From the NCBI GenBank assembly GCA_900539375.1, contig UQBY01000004.1, positions 73,824 to 137,823 on the forward strand: a stretch of 64,000 nucleotides of DNA, written 5' to 3'. The notes under the pieces were generated by a model. The model worked only from the letters and a program-made list of their open reading frames with translations. It did no database searches and was not told the DNA's origin. The stretch is from an uncultured Clostridium sp. Its GTDB lineage: Bacteria > Bacillota > Clostridia > Clostridiales > Clostridiaceae. A program made the position numbers and the translations under genes. This document shows positions 27,693 to 36,524 of this stretch, in pieces (the stretch's first letter is position 1; every line of letters begins with the position of its first letter).

Positions 27693-27893
27693 AAAACAAT
27701 CCCCTTTAAATTTTATATTTTGTATTTTTTGTTGAAATATATTCCTTATTAAGCATTGTATGCAAAATTAATATAATTTTATCATATCCTCCTAAATACT
27801 ATCAATAGACTATCCTTTAAATTTAATATATTTATAATGACAAATTTGATATAATTAATTAGAACTTTTAATAAATAAAAGAGAGGTAAAGTT

Positions 27894-29069
27894 ATGTTGA
27901 GCAAATTTTATTTACATCAAGGCAAAAATAAAAAGGCCGAAAATGGTCGTCCTTGGATATATATCGATGAAATAAATGAATATGATGGTGATTATGAAAA
28001 TGGAGATATAGTTGAAGTCTATAATCACAAAAATTATTTTATTGGAAAAGGCTATATAAATGATAGAAGTAAAATAACTATAAGAATAATGACAAGAAAT
28101 CAAGAAGAAGAAATTGATAAAGAATTTTTCAGAAAAAGATTTAAAACTGCATGGGACTATAGAAAAACTGTAATAGATACATCTTCATGTAGACTTATAT
28201 TTGGAGAAGCTGACCTTCTTCCAGGACTAACAGTAGATAAATATGAAGATTATTATGTAATTCAAATTTCAACTTTAGGTATGGACAAATATAGAGATAT
28301 AATTGTTGAAATTCTTAAAGAAGATTTTAATGCTAAAGGCATATATGAAAGAAGTGATATAAAAACTAGAGAAATTGAAGGATTAGAACAAAGAAAGGGA
28401 TTTTTAACAGAAGAATTTGATACCAATATATTAATAACTGAAAACGGAGTTAAATACATAGTAGATTTAGAAAATGGTCAAAAAACAGGCTTTTTCCTTG
28501 ATCAAAAAGAAAACAGAGCTGCTATTCATAGAATATGTAAAGGGAAAGAAGTTTTAGATTGCTTTACTCACACAGGCTCCTTTGCTTTAAATGCTGGTAT
28601 TGCTGGTGCTAAATCTGTTCTTGGAATTGATGTTTCTGAACATGCTATAGAATGTGCAACAAGAAATGCTAAGTTAAATAATCTTGAAGATACTGTAAAA
28701 TTTGAATGTCATAATGCTTTTGATGTTCTTCCTGCTTGGTCAAAAGAAGGAAGACAATTTGATGTTGTTATCCTAGACCCACCAGCATTCACTAAATCAA
28801 GAAACACTATAAATGGAGCAAAAAGAGGATATAAAGAAATAAACCTTAGAGGCTTAAAAATGGTTAAACAAGGAGGTTACTTTATAACTTGTTCATGCTC
28901 ACACTATATGTCAGAAGAATTATTAAAAGCAACAATAAATGAAGCTGCACATGATGCACACAAAATATTAAGACAAGTAGAATTTAGAACTCAATCTGCA
29001 GACCATCCAATTCTTTGGAATTCAGATGAAAGCTATTACTTGAAATTCTTTGTTTTCCAAGTAATATAA
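27894..29069 (+). CDS. 23S rRNA (cytosine-C5) methyltransferase, RlmI family
   Basis: 391 aa. N-terminal PUA RNA-binding domain (about 1-75, with GKGYINDRSKITIRIM), a central RlmI-like linker, and a Rossmann SAM-methyltransferase domain with the SAM loop VLDCFTHTGSFALNAG near 220 and the catalytic-site motif VILDPPAFTKS near 295. The C-terminal ITCSCSHYMS provides the cysteine expected in C5-cytosine enzymes of this family. A single gene with ribosome site AGAGG. The exact modified base is inferred from the family. Confidence 0.88.
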   Translation: MLSKFYLHQGKNKKAENGRPWIYIDEINEYDGDYENGDIVEVYNHKNYFIGKGYINDRSKITIRIMTRNQEEEIDKEFFRKRFKTAWDYRKTVIDTSSCRLIFGEADLLPGLTVDKYEDYYVIQISTLGMDKYRDIIVEILKEDFNAKGIYERSDIKTREIEGLEQRKGFLTEEFDTNILITENGVKYIVDLENGQKTGFFLDQKENRAAIHRICKGKEVLDCFTHTGSFALNAGIAGAKSVLGIDVSEHAIECATRNAKLNNLEDTVKFECHNAFDVLPAWSKEGRQFDVVILDPPAFTKSRNTINGAKRGYKEINLRGLKMVKQGGYFITCSCSHYMSEELLKATINEAAHDAHKILRQVEFRTQSADHPILWNSDESYYLKFFVFQVI

Positions 29070-29098
29070 TCTTTTTGAAAAATAGCAGGCTTTTATAA

Positions 29099-29127
29099 TT
29101 GACAACTAAATAAATCAATGTTATATT
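29099..29127 (+). promoter_or_regulatory. Consensus promoter of the serine dehydratase operon
   Basis: TTGACA (29099-29104), 17-bp spacer, TATATT (29122-29127). Transcription should start near 29134, leaving a leader of about 100 nt before sdaAB. Confidence 0.8.
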
Positions 29128-29166
29128 GAAGCCGAAGATTTTATTAATTAAATATGTATAAATGTG

Positions 29167-29220
29167 GACAATGATGTTTAAACTAATTATGTTTAGATTT
29201 CATTGTCTTTATTTTTTAAT
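29167..29220 (+). promoter_or_regulatory. Terminator-like attenuator hairpin in the sdaAB leader
   Basis: Arms gacaatgatgtttaaac (29167-29183) and gtttagatttcattgtc (29191-29207) with a 7-nt loop, followed by TTTATTTTTT. It ends only about 18 nt before the sdaAB start and lies after the promoter, so it is inside the leader. That position fits transcription attenuation. Confidence 0.6.
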
Positions 29221-29237
29221 GAAAGGATGTGTGAAAT

Positions 29238-29906
29238 ATGGATATTTTTGATATAATGGGCCCTGTTATGGTTGGTCCTTCAAGTTCTCATACAGCTGGT
29301 GCTGTAAAGATTGGTCATGTTGCAAGAGAACTTTTAAATGAAGATATTAAAAAAGTTGAAATTTTTCTTCATGGTTCTTTTTTATCTACTGGTAAAGGGC
29401 ATGGAACAGATAAAGCATTAATTGCAGGACTTTTAGGAATGAATCCAGATGATGAAAGAATTCCAAAAAGTTTTGAAATTGCAAAGGAAAAGGGAATAGA
29501 ATTTTCTTTTAAGGGAATTAATTTAAGAGATGCTCATCCTAATACAGCTTTATTAAAGTTATTAGGAGTAGATGGTAGAGAGTTAGAAGTTGAAGCTGCA
29601 TCTATTGGTGGTGGACAAATAAATATATGTAAAATAGACAACCTTTCTACAAATTTTAGTGGTGATTATCCTACTCTTATTGTTCATAATCTTGATGAGC
29701 CTGGTCATGTTATGGCTGTAACTTCTATGTTAGGACATAAAATGGTAAATATAGCTTCAATGCAACTTTATAGAGCTTCAAGAGGTGGAAATGCTGTTAT
29801 GGTTATAGAGTGTGACCAAGAAATTCCTGAGGAAGGTATATCTTGGTTAAAGCATCAAGAGGGTATAATTAAAGTTACATATCTTAGTAAGGAGGGCAAA
29901 CAATGA
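29238..29906 (+). CDS. sdaAB: L-serine ammonia-lyase, beta subunit
   Basis: 222 aa. Beta chain of the [4Fe-4S] serine dehydratase, which turns L-serine into pyruvate and ammonia. It shows the start block IMGPVMVGPSSSHTAGAVKIG (substrate side) and a C-terminal ACT domain (about 145-222) from HNLDEPGHVMAVTSMLG. The alpha chain overlaps its stop by 4 bp (ATGA), so the chains are translated together. It follows an AAAGGATG site. Serine is a common fuel for clostridia. Confidence 0.95.
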   Translation: MDIFDIMGPVMVGPSSSHTAGAVKIGHVARELLNEDIKKVEIFLHGSFLSTGKGHGTDKALIAGLLGMNPDDERIPKSFEIAKEKGIEFSFKGINLRDAHPNTALLKLLGVDGRELEVEAASIGGGQINICKIDNLSTNFSGDYPTLIVHNLDEPGHVMAVTSMLGHKMVNIASMQLYRASRGGNAVMVIECDQEIPEEGISWLKHQEGIIKVTYLSKEGKQ

Positions 29907-30772
29907 GTTTTGATTCTATTTCTAAAATATTAAAAAAGGTTGATGCTGAAAATAAACCATTTTGGCAAATAATCCTTGAAGATGATATGAATGAAAGAAA
30001 GGTTTCTTCTAAGGAGTCTATTGATAAGATGGCTTTTCTTTATAATAGTATGAAAAAAGCTGATGCTTCTTATGATGGAAATTTAAAATCTGCTAGTGGT
30101 TTAGTTGGTGGTGAAGGTGAAAAAATTAAAGTTGCCTTAGAAAAGGGTACTTTAATGTGTGGGAATTTTATTGGTACTGTTATGGAAAGAGCATTAAAAA
30201 TGGGGGAATCTAATGCTTGTATGAAAAGAATAATAGCAGCTCCAACTGCTGGTTCTTGTGGAGTTATTCCTGCTGTTTTATTAACTTATGAAGAGTTTTT
30301 TAATGTTACTGAGGAAAAAATATTAGAAGCTTTATATGTTGCTTCAGGTTTAGGAGAAGTTATTGCTCTAAGAGCTTCAATTGCAGGTGCAACTGGAGGC
30401 TGTCAAGCTGAAATTGGTTCCGCTAGTGCTATGGCAGCAGGTGCAATTGCTTACTTAAATGGTGGAAATAGTGAAGAAATTACCCATGCTTGTGCTTTAG
30501 CTTTAAAAAATTTACTTGGCCTTGTTTGTGACCCTGTTGCAGGTCTTGTTGAAGTGCCTTGTGTAAAAAGAAATGTTATTGGTGCTGTAAATGCTATTAC
30601 TAGTGCTGATATGGCTTTAGCAGGTATTAGAAGTAAAATCCCACCTGATGAAGTAATTGATGCAATGAAAGAAATTGGTGACTTGCTTCCTCCTAGCCTT
30701 CGTGAAACAAGTAAAGCTGGTCTTGCAGTTACTCCAACTGGCATAAAAATAACTGAAGATATTATAAAATAA
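29903..30772 (+). CDS. sdaAA: L-serine ammonia-lyase, alpha subunit
   Basis: 289 aa. Catalytic chain that carries the iron-sulfur cluster. Motifs: AAPTAGSCGVIPAVL near 113, TGGCQAEIGSASAMAAG near 160 and LGLVCDPVAGLVEVPCVKRN near 205. These provide the Cys ligands of the [4Fe-4S] cluster. Full length, and it ends with a terminator. Co-expressed with the beta chain. Confidence 0.96.
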   Translation: MSFDSISKILKKVDAENKPFWQIILEDDMNERKVSSKESIDKMAFLYNSMKKADASYDGNLKSASGLVGGEGEKIKVALEKGTLMCGNFIGTVMERALKMGESNACMKRIIAAPTAGSCGVIPAVLLTYEEFFNVTEEKILEALYVASGLGEVIALRASIAGATGGCQAEIGSASAMAAGAIAYLNGGNSEEITHACALALKNLLGLVCDPVAGLVEVPCVKRNVIGAVNAITSADMALAGIRSKIPPDEVIDAMKEIGDLLPPSLRETSKAGLAVTPTGIKITEDIIK

Positions 30773-30776
30773 TAAT

Positions 30777-30858
30777 TAAAAATCCTAGGTTCATTATTAT
30801 CTAGCTATGTAAGCTCTAAATAACTTTCCTTAATAAAATAATGAACCTGAGATTTTAA
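30777..30858. terminator. Terminator between sdaAA and radical-SAM gene
   Basis: Arms of about 20 bp (aaatcctaggttcattatt / aataatgaacctgagattt) with two mismatches and A/T-rich ends, between convergent genes. Confidence 0.65.
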
Positions 30859-30872
30859 AAAATATATATTTC

Positions 30873-31799
30873 TTATTTAAAATCTTTTCCTTGATAAATA
30901 TCATTTTCTTCTAGGGCTTTGTCTATTGCATTAAGTATCTCCCACTTTTTTAAACTCCACATAGGTCCTATTAAAAGATTTCTTGGGGCATCTCCTGTTA
31001 ATCTATGAACCACCATATCCTGTGGAAGCATAGCTATCCCTTTACATATTAAATCTATATAATCTTCTTGTGATAAAAACTTTAGTTCTCCATTTTCATA
31101 TAGCTTTACCATAGGAGTATCTTTCATTAAATGAAGAAGATGAAATTTTATTCCTCTAGCTCCTGAATGAGCAATATAGTCTATTGTTTTTAACATACCA
31201 GTTTTATTTTCTCCTGGAAGTCCTAAAATAGAATGCACAACAAAATCTATATTTCTTTTCTTTAACTTTTCTATAGCTTCTTCAAAAACTTTAAGCTTAT
31301 ATCCTCTATTTATTTTTAATGCTATATCATCATTTACAGTTTGAAGACCAAGTTCTACCCATACATAAAATTTTTCATTAATTTCTTCTAATAAATCTAA
31401 AACTTCATCTGGTAAACAATCAGGTCTTGTAGCAATTGCTAAAGCAACAACATCCTCTTCTTTAAGTGCTTCATAATACTTTTCTCTAAGAACTTCAATA
31501 GGTGCATAGGTGTTTGTATAGGCTTGAAAATAAGCTATGTATTTACCATTTTTCCACTTCTTATTCATCATAATCTTTATATCTTCAAATTGTTTATGTA
31601 TAGAAGTACATCTATTACCTGCAAAATCTCCAGAACCTCTTTCACTACAAAAAACACAACCACCTTTACTTATGGTTCCATCTCTATTAGGACATGAAAA
31701 TCCTCCATCTAAAGATATTTTAAATACCTTTTCTCCAAATTTATTTCTTAAAAAATAATTTAAGCTATGATATCTTTTTCCATTCCATTCTTTTAACAT
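30873..31799 (-). CDS. Radical SAM protein, TIGR01212/YtqA-like
   Basis: 308 aa. The N-terminal iron-sulfur motif FSCPNRDGTISKGGCVFC (about residues 30-47) has three Cys in a spacing unlike the normal CxxxCxxC but typical of the YtqA family. The core TIM-barrel follows with ATRPDCLPDEVLDLL near 135 and WVELGLQTVNDD near 160. It makes a 5'-deoxyadenosyl radical; the substrate is not known from sequence. It is not linked to a pathway gene here. Confidence 0.88.
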   Translation of the reverse strand: MLKEWNGKRYHSLNYFLRNKFGEKVFKISLDGGFSCPNRDGTISKGGCVFCSERGSGDFAGNRCTSIHKQFEDIKIMMNKKWKNGKYIAYFQAYTNTYAPIEVLREKYYEALKEEDVVALAIATRPDCLPDEVLDLLEEINEKFYVWVELGLQTVNDDIALKINRGYKLKVFEEAIEKLKKRNIDFVVHSILGLPGENKTGMLKTIDYIAHSGARGIKFHLLHLMKDTPMVKLYENGELKFLSQEDYIDLICKGIAMLPQDMVVHRLTGDAPRNLLIGPMWSLKKWEILNAIDKALEENDIYQGKDFK

Positions 31800-31901
31800 T
31801 AAATTCTTTGCTTTCTCCCTCTTATTTATTTTAAACTTTCATGTTTATAACATAATATTATCATAAAACAAAAATATTTTTATGAAATAACTTTTTAATA
31901 T

Positions 31902-32957
31902 TTATTTCTTCTTTATTTTATTTTCTTTTAAATCTATTATATATTCACTTACATCTAAATTTTCTTTATTTTTTACCTGAATTAATAATCCTTTATCATT
32001 TACACATTCTATTTTTAAGGTATATTTTTCTTTAGGAAATTCTTTTTCAAGATTTAAATCTATAAGTTTTCCTGTATTGTTTTTATATGCTTTTATAATC
32101 CTTTCTCCATTTTGTTTTATTTGTAATATAAGTTCTCCATCATCATTTGAAAATAATAATTCTTCTACTTCTGCATTATTTATAAAATCATACTCTATAA
32201 GCTTTTTTAAATTTGGAGTTTCTAATACTTCTTCTAAGCTTTTTTCCATGTTATTTATATCTTCATCTTTATTTCCATAACTATTATCTTCACCTAATGT
32301 GTCCTTTTCTTCTTTAACTTCTGCAAGTAATAAAGCTATATTTTCTCCATCTGTTGAAACTATTCCAACCTTATCACCATTAAAACTTAAAGAAACTCTA
32401 CTAAATTCTTTATTATTAATACTTTTTTTATTTACCATCACATCAGAACCTTTACTATACATCTCTTTAGGTAAATCTTTTAATCTTAATAAAACATTAT
32501 TTTCTCCATTTTCTTCATTTCTTAATCTTAAAGTATTATTATATTCATAAATTTCCTTATTACTTTTTGCTTTTATTTCATCTATTAAATATTTATCTCC
32601 TTCTTTAATAATTTTAATAGATAAATTATCTAAGTCTGCTCTTAGATTTTCATTATCTTTTCTTATTGCAATATAATCTATATAAGCATAATTTGCCCCT
32701 TCTATAGTTTTTTTAACTTTATATGCACCTATTTTATTCTCCATAATCTCGCTATATTCTTTAGTGTTCTTTACCTTATCACTACATAAATTTTCCACAT
32801 TATCAATAGTTCCATAAGCCATATTATCCATAAATGTATTTCCAATTTCACTTGCCTTGTAAATATTAAAAAAATCTATTTTTTCTTTTTTATTATCACC
32901 ACAGCCTATCATAATAAAAATAATAGGTAAAATAAATATATAAATTAATCTTCTCAT
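31902..32957 (-). CDS. Putative lipoprotein of unknown function
   Basis: About 351 aa from the ATG at 32957, which has a GAAAGGA site about 10 bp upstream; a further ATG at 32975 gives 6 more residues. The N-terminus has a basic residue pair, a hydrophobic stretch and the lipobox MIGC, so it is expected to be lipid-anchored outside the membrane. The body is Lys/Glu/Asn-rich with beta-sheet propensity (VSLSFNGDKVGIVSTDGEN). I recognise no family. It is divergent from the YkvI-like transporter. Confidence 0.6.
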   Translation of the reverse strand: MRRLIYIFILPIIFIMIGCGDNKKEKIDFFNIYKASEIGNTFMDNMAYGTIDNVENLCSDKVKNTKEYSEIMENKIGAYKVKKTIEGANYAYIDYIAIRKDNENLRADLDNLSIKIIKEGDKYLIDEIKAKSNKEIYEYNNTLRLRNEENGENNVLLRLKDLPKEMYSKGSDVMVNKKSINNKEFSRVSLSFNGDKVGIVSTDGENIALLLAEVKEEKDTLGEDNSYGNKDEDINNMEKSLEEVLETPNLKKLIEYDFINNAEVEELLFSNDDGELILQIKQNGERIIKAYKNNTGKLIDLNLEKEFPKEKYTLKIECVNDKGLLIQVKNKENLDVSEYIIDLKENKIKKK

Positions 32958-33090
32958 AACACCATTTCCTTTCATAGTCTAATTATTATATAGTTTTCCT
33001 AATAAAGTTTCTCTTATACTTTCAATAGAATAAATACAAGCTAAATCTTATATACTTTATTAGAAAAACTCTTTGAAAGGATGTTTAAAT

Positions 33091-34143
33091 TTGAAAAAAG
33101 AAACCTTAAAGGTATTTCAAATTGCTGTAGTTTTTATAGGAACTATTGTAGGTGCTGGTCTTGCTTCTGGAAAAGAAATAACTGAATTTTTTACCTCCTT
33201 TGGCTATAAAAGCTTTATTGGAATTATATTTTGTGGAATATTTTATGTTATTATGGGCTCAATACTTTCTAAAATTAGCATAACTAATAACTTAAATTCT
33301 TATAGTGAAGCTATGAAACTTATAAGCCCAAACATACTGGGAAAACTAACTGGAATAATAACAACTTTATACTTAATTTCAAGTGCCTCAATAATTTTAG
33401 CTGGAAGTGGTGCTTTATTAAATCAATTTTTTCATATTCCAAAAATTCTTGGTTCTTTAATAATGCTTTGTTGTGCTATTATATTTCTTTTTAGAGGAAC
33501 AAATGGATTAATTGAAGTAAATTCATTTATTGTTCCTTGTCTTGTTGTAATAATGAGTACAATATTTATTTTATATTTTTTCCTTTGCAAGGACATGCTA
33601 TCTTTAGAAACTATAATACACTTTCCGCCTAAAAAATCTGGAGTTTTAATATCAACAATTTTATATGCTGGATATAATACTCTTTGTTCTTCTGGAGTAT
33701 TAGTTCCACTAAGTACAGAAATGAAAAATTCTAAAACTATGATAAAAGGAATTTCTTTAGGGACTTTAGGTTTAACTTTACTTTGCCTTATAATAAATTT
33801 ACTTCTTACAATTAATCAACCTTATATTTATGAATATGAAATTCCCCTTTTACTTGTTGCTGAAAGATTTGGTTCTTTAATTCAGGGATTTTTACTTGTT
33901 ATAATATGGCTTGAAATGTTTTCTACAGAAGTCTCTGATGTATATTCAATAAGTAAAACTTTAGAACAAAGCTTTAATATTAAATTTAAAAAAGGAATAT
34001 TTATAGTTCTATTCTTTGCTCTTTTAATTTCCCAAATAGGATTTACTAATTTAATTTCTACTTTATATCCTGCCTTTGGAGTTTTAAGTTTAATATTCAT
34101 ATCTCAATGTTTTATATTTTATTTTAAACATAGAAAAATGTAA
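33091..34143 (+). CDS. YkvI-like membrane protein (APC-superfamily transporter)
   Basis: About 350 aa and ten or so membrane helices. It opens with LKVFQIAVVFIGTIVGAGLASGKEI, where GTIVGAGLASGKE is the unwound-helix substrate motif of this group. I chose TTG at 33091 because GAAAGGATG lies at the right distance; a longer reading from TTG at 33073 would run through that ribosome site. The substrate is unknown; amino acid or peptide import is possible. No operon partner. Confidence 0.78.
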   Translation: MKKETLKVFQIAVVFIGTIVGAGLASGKEITEFFTSFGYKSFIGIIFCGIFYVIMGSILSKISITNNLNSYSEAMKLISPNILGKLTGIITTLYLISSASIILAGSGALLNQFFHIPKILGSLIMLCCAIIFLFRGTNGLIEVNSFIVPCLVVIMSTIFILYFFLCKDMLSLETIIHFPPKKSGVLISTILYAGYNTLCSSGVLVPLSTEMKNSKTMIKGISLGTLGLTLLCLIINLLLTINQPYIYEYEIPLLLVAERFGSLIQGFLLVIIWLEMFSTEVSDVYSISKTLEQSFNIKFKKGIFIVLFFALLISQIGFTNLISTLYPAFGVLSLIFISQCFIFYFKHRKM

Positions 34144-34218
34144 AATCATTACTTTGCTTTTTCTGTCTATAGGCTCTAAAGTAACACAAGATAATTTTCT
34201 AATAATAAATCTTAATTA

Positions 34219-34247
34219 TTGATACAAACATTTTCTAGGATTATAAT
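34219..34247 (+). promoter_or_regulatory. Promoter of the PflA-like radical SAM gene
   Basis: TTGATA (34219-34224), 17-bp spacer, TATAAT (34242-34247), 34 bp before the GTG start. Confidence 0.75.
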
Positions 34248-34280
34248 TTAATAAGATTTTTAAATATGAGGTGCTTTTAA

Positions 34281-35195
34281 GTGAAATATTCTAATCTTTT
34301 AGAAAGTTGTAAACTATGTAAAAGAAATTGTGGTGTAAATAGATTAAAGGGGGAACTTGGTTTTTGCAAAGCTTCTGATAAAGTAAAAATTGCAAGAGCT
34401 TCCCTTCATTTTTGGGAAGAACCTCCCATTTCAGCTGAAAATGGTTCTGGTACAGTGTTTTTTTCTCACTGTAATCTTCATTGTGTTTTTTGTCAAAATC
34501 ATGATATAAGTCAAGAATTTAATGGAGAATATATATCTATCAAAAGATTAAGTGAAATATTTCTTGAACTTCAAGAAAAGGAAGCTAATAATATTAACTT
34601 AGTTACTCCAACTCATTATATTCCACAAATAAAAGAAGCTTTAGACATTGCTAAAGCTAATGGACTAACTTTGCCAATTTTATATAATACAAACACCTAT
34701 GATTCTTTAGATGCTATAAAAGAGTTAGATGGATATATAGATGTTTATTTACCAGACTTTAAATATTTTAATAATAAATATGCAGTTAAATATTCTAGTG
34801 CTCCTTATTATCTTGAAAATATTATGCCAGTTCTTAAAGAAATGGTTTCTCAAACTAAAGAACTTAAATTTAATGAAAAAGGACTTATAGAAAAGGGAGT
34901 AATTATAAGACACCTTATGCTTCCAGGATTACTTTTTGATTCTAAAAAGGTTATAGATAGAATTTATAATACCTTTGGGGATAAAGTTTATATAAGCTTA
35001 ATGAATCAATATATTCCTATGTATAATGCAAGTAATTATCCTGAAATAAATAAAAAGTTAAATCCTAAACATTATGATTCTTTAATTGACTATGCTACTA
35101 ATATTGGGGTTGTTAATGGTTTTATTCAAGATGAAGGAAGCAATTCAACTGAATTTGTTCCAGATTTTAATCTGCAAGGGGTATTAAAAAAATAA
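34281..35195 (+). CDS. Radical SAM protein, PflA-like (cysteine-rich N-terminus)
   Basis: 304 aa, GTG start with GAGGTG upstream. An extra N-terminal Cys cluster CKLCKRNCG (near 11-19) comes before the standard radical SAM motif CNLHCVFCQ (about 66-74). The family is annotated as a putative pyruvate-formate-lyase activating enzyme homologue, but no glycyl-radical partner lies nearby, so the target is open. Other clostridial relatives occur singly as well. Confidence 0.85.
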   Translation: MKYSNLLESCKLCKRNCGVNRLKGELGFCKASDKVKIARASLHFWEEPPISAENGSGTVFFSHCNLHCVFCQNHDISQEFNGEYISIKRLSEIFLELQEKEANNINLVTPTHYIPQIKEALDIAKANGLTLPILYNTNTYDSLDAIKELDGYIDVYLPDFKYFNNKYAVKYSSAPYYLENIMPVLKEMVSQTKELKFNEKGLIEKGVIIRHLMLPGLLFDSKKVIDRIYNTFGDKVYISLMNQYIPMYNASNYPEINKKLNPKHYDSLIDYATNIGVVNGFIQDEGSNSTEFVPDFNLQGVLKK

Positions 35196-35212
35196 CTACC
35201 CCTTGATTTTTA
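35175..35212 (+). terminator. Terminator overlapping the PflA-like gene's end
   Basis: A 9-bp stem (caaggggta / taccccttg) around AT-rich sequence, followed by ATTTTTATATAT on the plus strand. It includes the gene's stop codon and touches the convergent sleC. Confidence 0.7.
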
Positions 35213-36463
35213 TATATATTTTCTTAATTCTGCTATTCTTGTAACACCTACATATACATCTGATATTTTATACCATGTAGCATAATCAACTATTCCGTTT
35301 TGAGGGAGATTAAATATGCCCTGAAATACCCTTACTGCTTCTGCTGTTGAAGGACCAAAAACTCCATCAACAGCTACTTTAGGTATTAATGGATAGTTTT
35401 GAGATATTCTATTTAAAAAGTCCTGAACCATTCTAACTGATTCTCCTGATGAACCTATTGTTAAATCATAACCTGGATATGATGAAGGACTTCCCTTTAC
35501 CCTATCTGCTGTTACAAGTTCTATATCATTACCATAATAATAAGTTAATATTTCATATGGAACCTTCCCTTGATCACCTAAATACTTGCTTCCCCATTGA
35601 CTTAACCATTGAGGACAAGTTACATTTTTTCCATCACAATATTGTGTTAATAACGGTTGTTTCCTTCCAAATCTCCTTATATAAGTTGAAAAAATCTCAT
35701 CTACCACTTTACTTATACTATCATAAATATTTCTTCCATAATTAAAAGCATGGTCATAAGCTGTTGAACTTGTTATATCAAAGTTTTTTCCCTTTCCTCT
35801 ATACCATTCTGTATAAATTCTATTTAAAGTAAATGAAACTATACAAAAAATATTTGCTCTTATAGTAGTTTCAGGCCAAGTTGAATATATTTCGCAAGAA
35901 GCAACATTTTTTAAATAATCTTTATAAGGAACTCTGTAATTAGGAGCAGAATTATCATTAGGACTTCCTTCATGAACAGTTATATATTCTGGAATTACTG
36001 GTTGTGGTAAAACTACACCACTTGATGGTAGTGGCAAAGGTTTATCTGGATTTTCAGGAATCTTTGCTGGGAAATTTCCAAATAAGGTATTAGGCAAAAC
36101 AACTATAACATCTGCTCTACTAGCTCTTAAATTATTCCTTTCTACTAAATTAACTCTCTGATATGCTGTTTCATTGGGAAATATTTGAGCTTCCTTAATA
36201 ACAACTGTTTCAAATCCACTTCTTTCAACTGTTATATCATACAAACTATATGGCATATTATTTGTTGGTTCTTGAGAATAGGCAAATGAAGGTGCTGATA
36301 AATCTATTGTTTCAGTAAGTCCTAAGGAATTTGTTGATAATTTTCTTGTTATATTTTTTATGGTTTCTGACTTTGATGGTTCAATACTTATGTTGCAATT
36401 ATCTACTGGAATATAACTTTCCCCATTAAAACATTGAACTCTTAATCTTCCTATATCAGACAT
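35210..36463 (-). CDS. sleC: Spore cortex-lytic enzyme precursor SleC
   Basis: 417 aa. Order: N-terminal pro-region (about 1-115, with RLRVQCFNGESYIPVDNC), a linker, a catalytic cortex-hydrolase domain (about 155-335, ALKSADPY absent but TSTAYDHAFNYGRNIYDSI present), and a peptidoglycan-binding domain at the end (LTIGSSGESVRMVQDFLN onward). SleC is made as an inactive precursor in the spore and activated by Csp proteases at germination. The Csp gene lies just upstream on the same strand, 61 bp away, so both are likely expressed together in the sporulating cell. Confidence 0.9.
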   Translation of the reverse strand: MSDIGRLRVQCFNGESYIPVDNCNISIEPSKSETIKNITRKLSTNSLGLTETIDLSAPSFAYSQEPTNNMPYSLYDITVERSGFETVVIKEAQIFPNETAYQRVNLVERNNLRASRADVIVVLPNTLFGNFPAKIPENPDKPLPLPSSGVVLPQPVIPEYITVHEGSPNDNSAPNYRVPYKDYLKNVASCEIYSTWPETTIRANIFCIVSFTLNRIYTEWYRGKGKNFDITSSTAYDHAFNYGRNIYDSISKVVDEIFSTYIRRFGRKQPLLTQYCDGKNVTCPQWLSQWGSKYLGDQGKVPYEILTYYYGNDIELVTADRVKGSPSSYPGYDLTIGSSGESVRMVQDFLNRISQNYPLIPKVAVDGVFGPSTAEAVRVFQGIFNLPQNGIVDYATWYKISDVYVGVTRIAELRKYI

Positions 36464-36524
36464 ATCTTTCTCCTAAATTTCTTAATTACTATATAAATTA
36501 TGCTTAACTTATTATTCCTGTGAT

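Noticed and set aside
33073..33090. Six extra codons at the start of the YkvI-like protein
   Set aside because: They translate through the AAAGGATG ribosome site; TTG at 33091 is correctly spaced from it.
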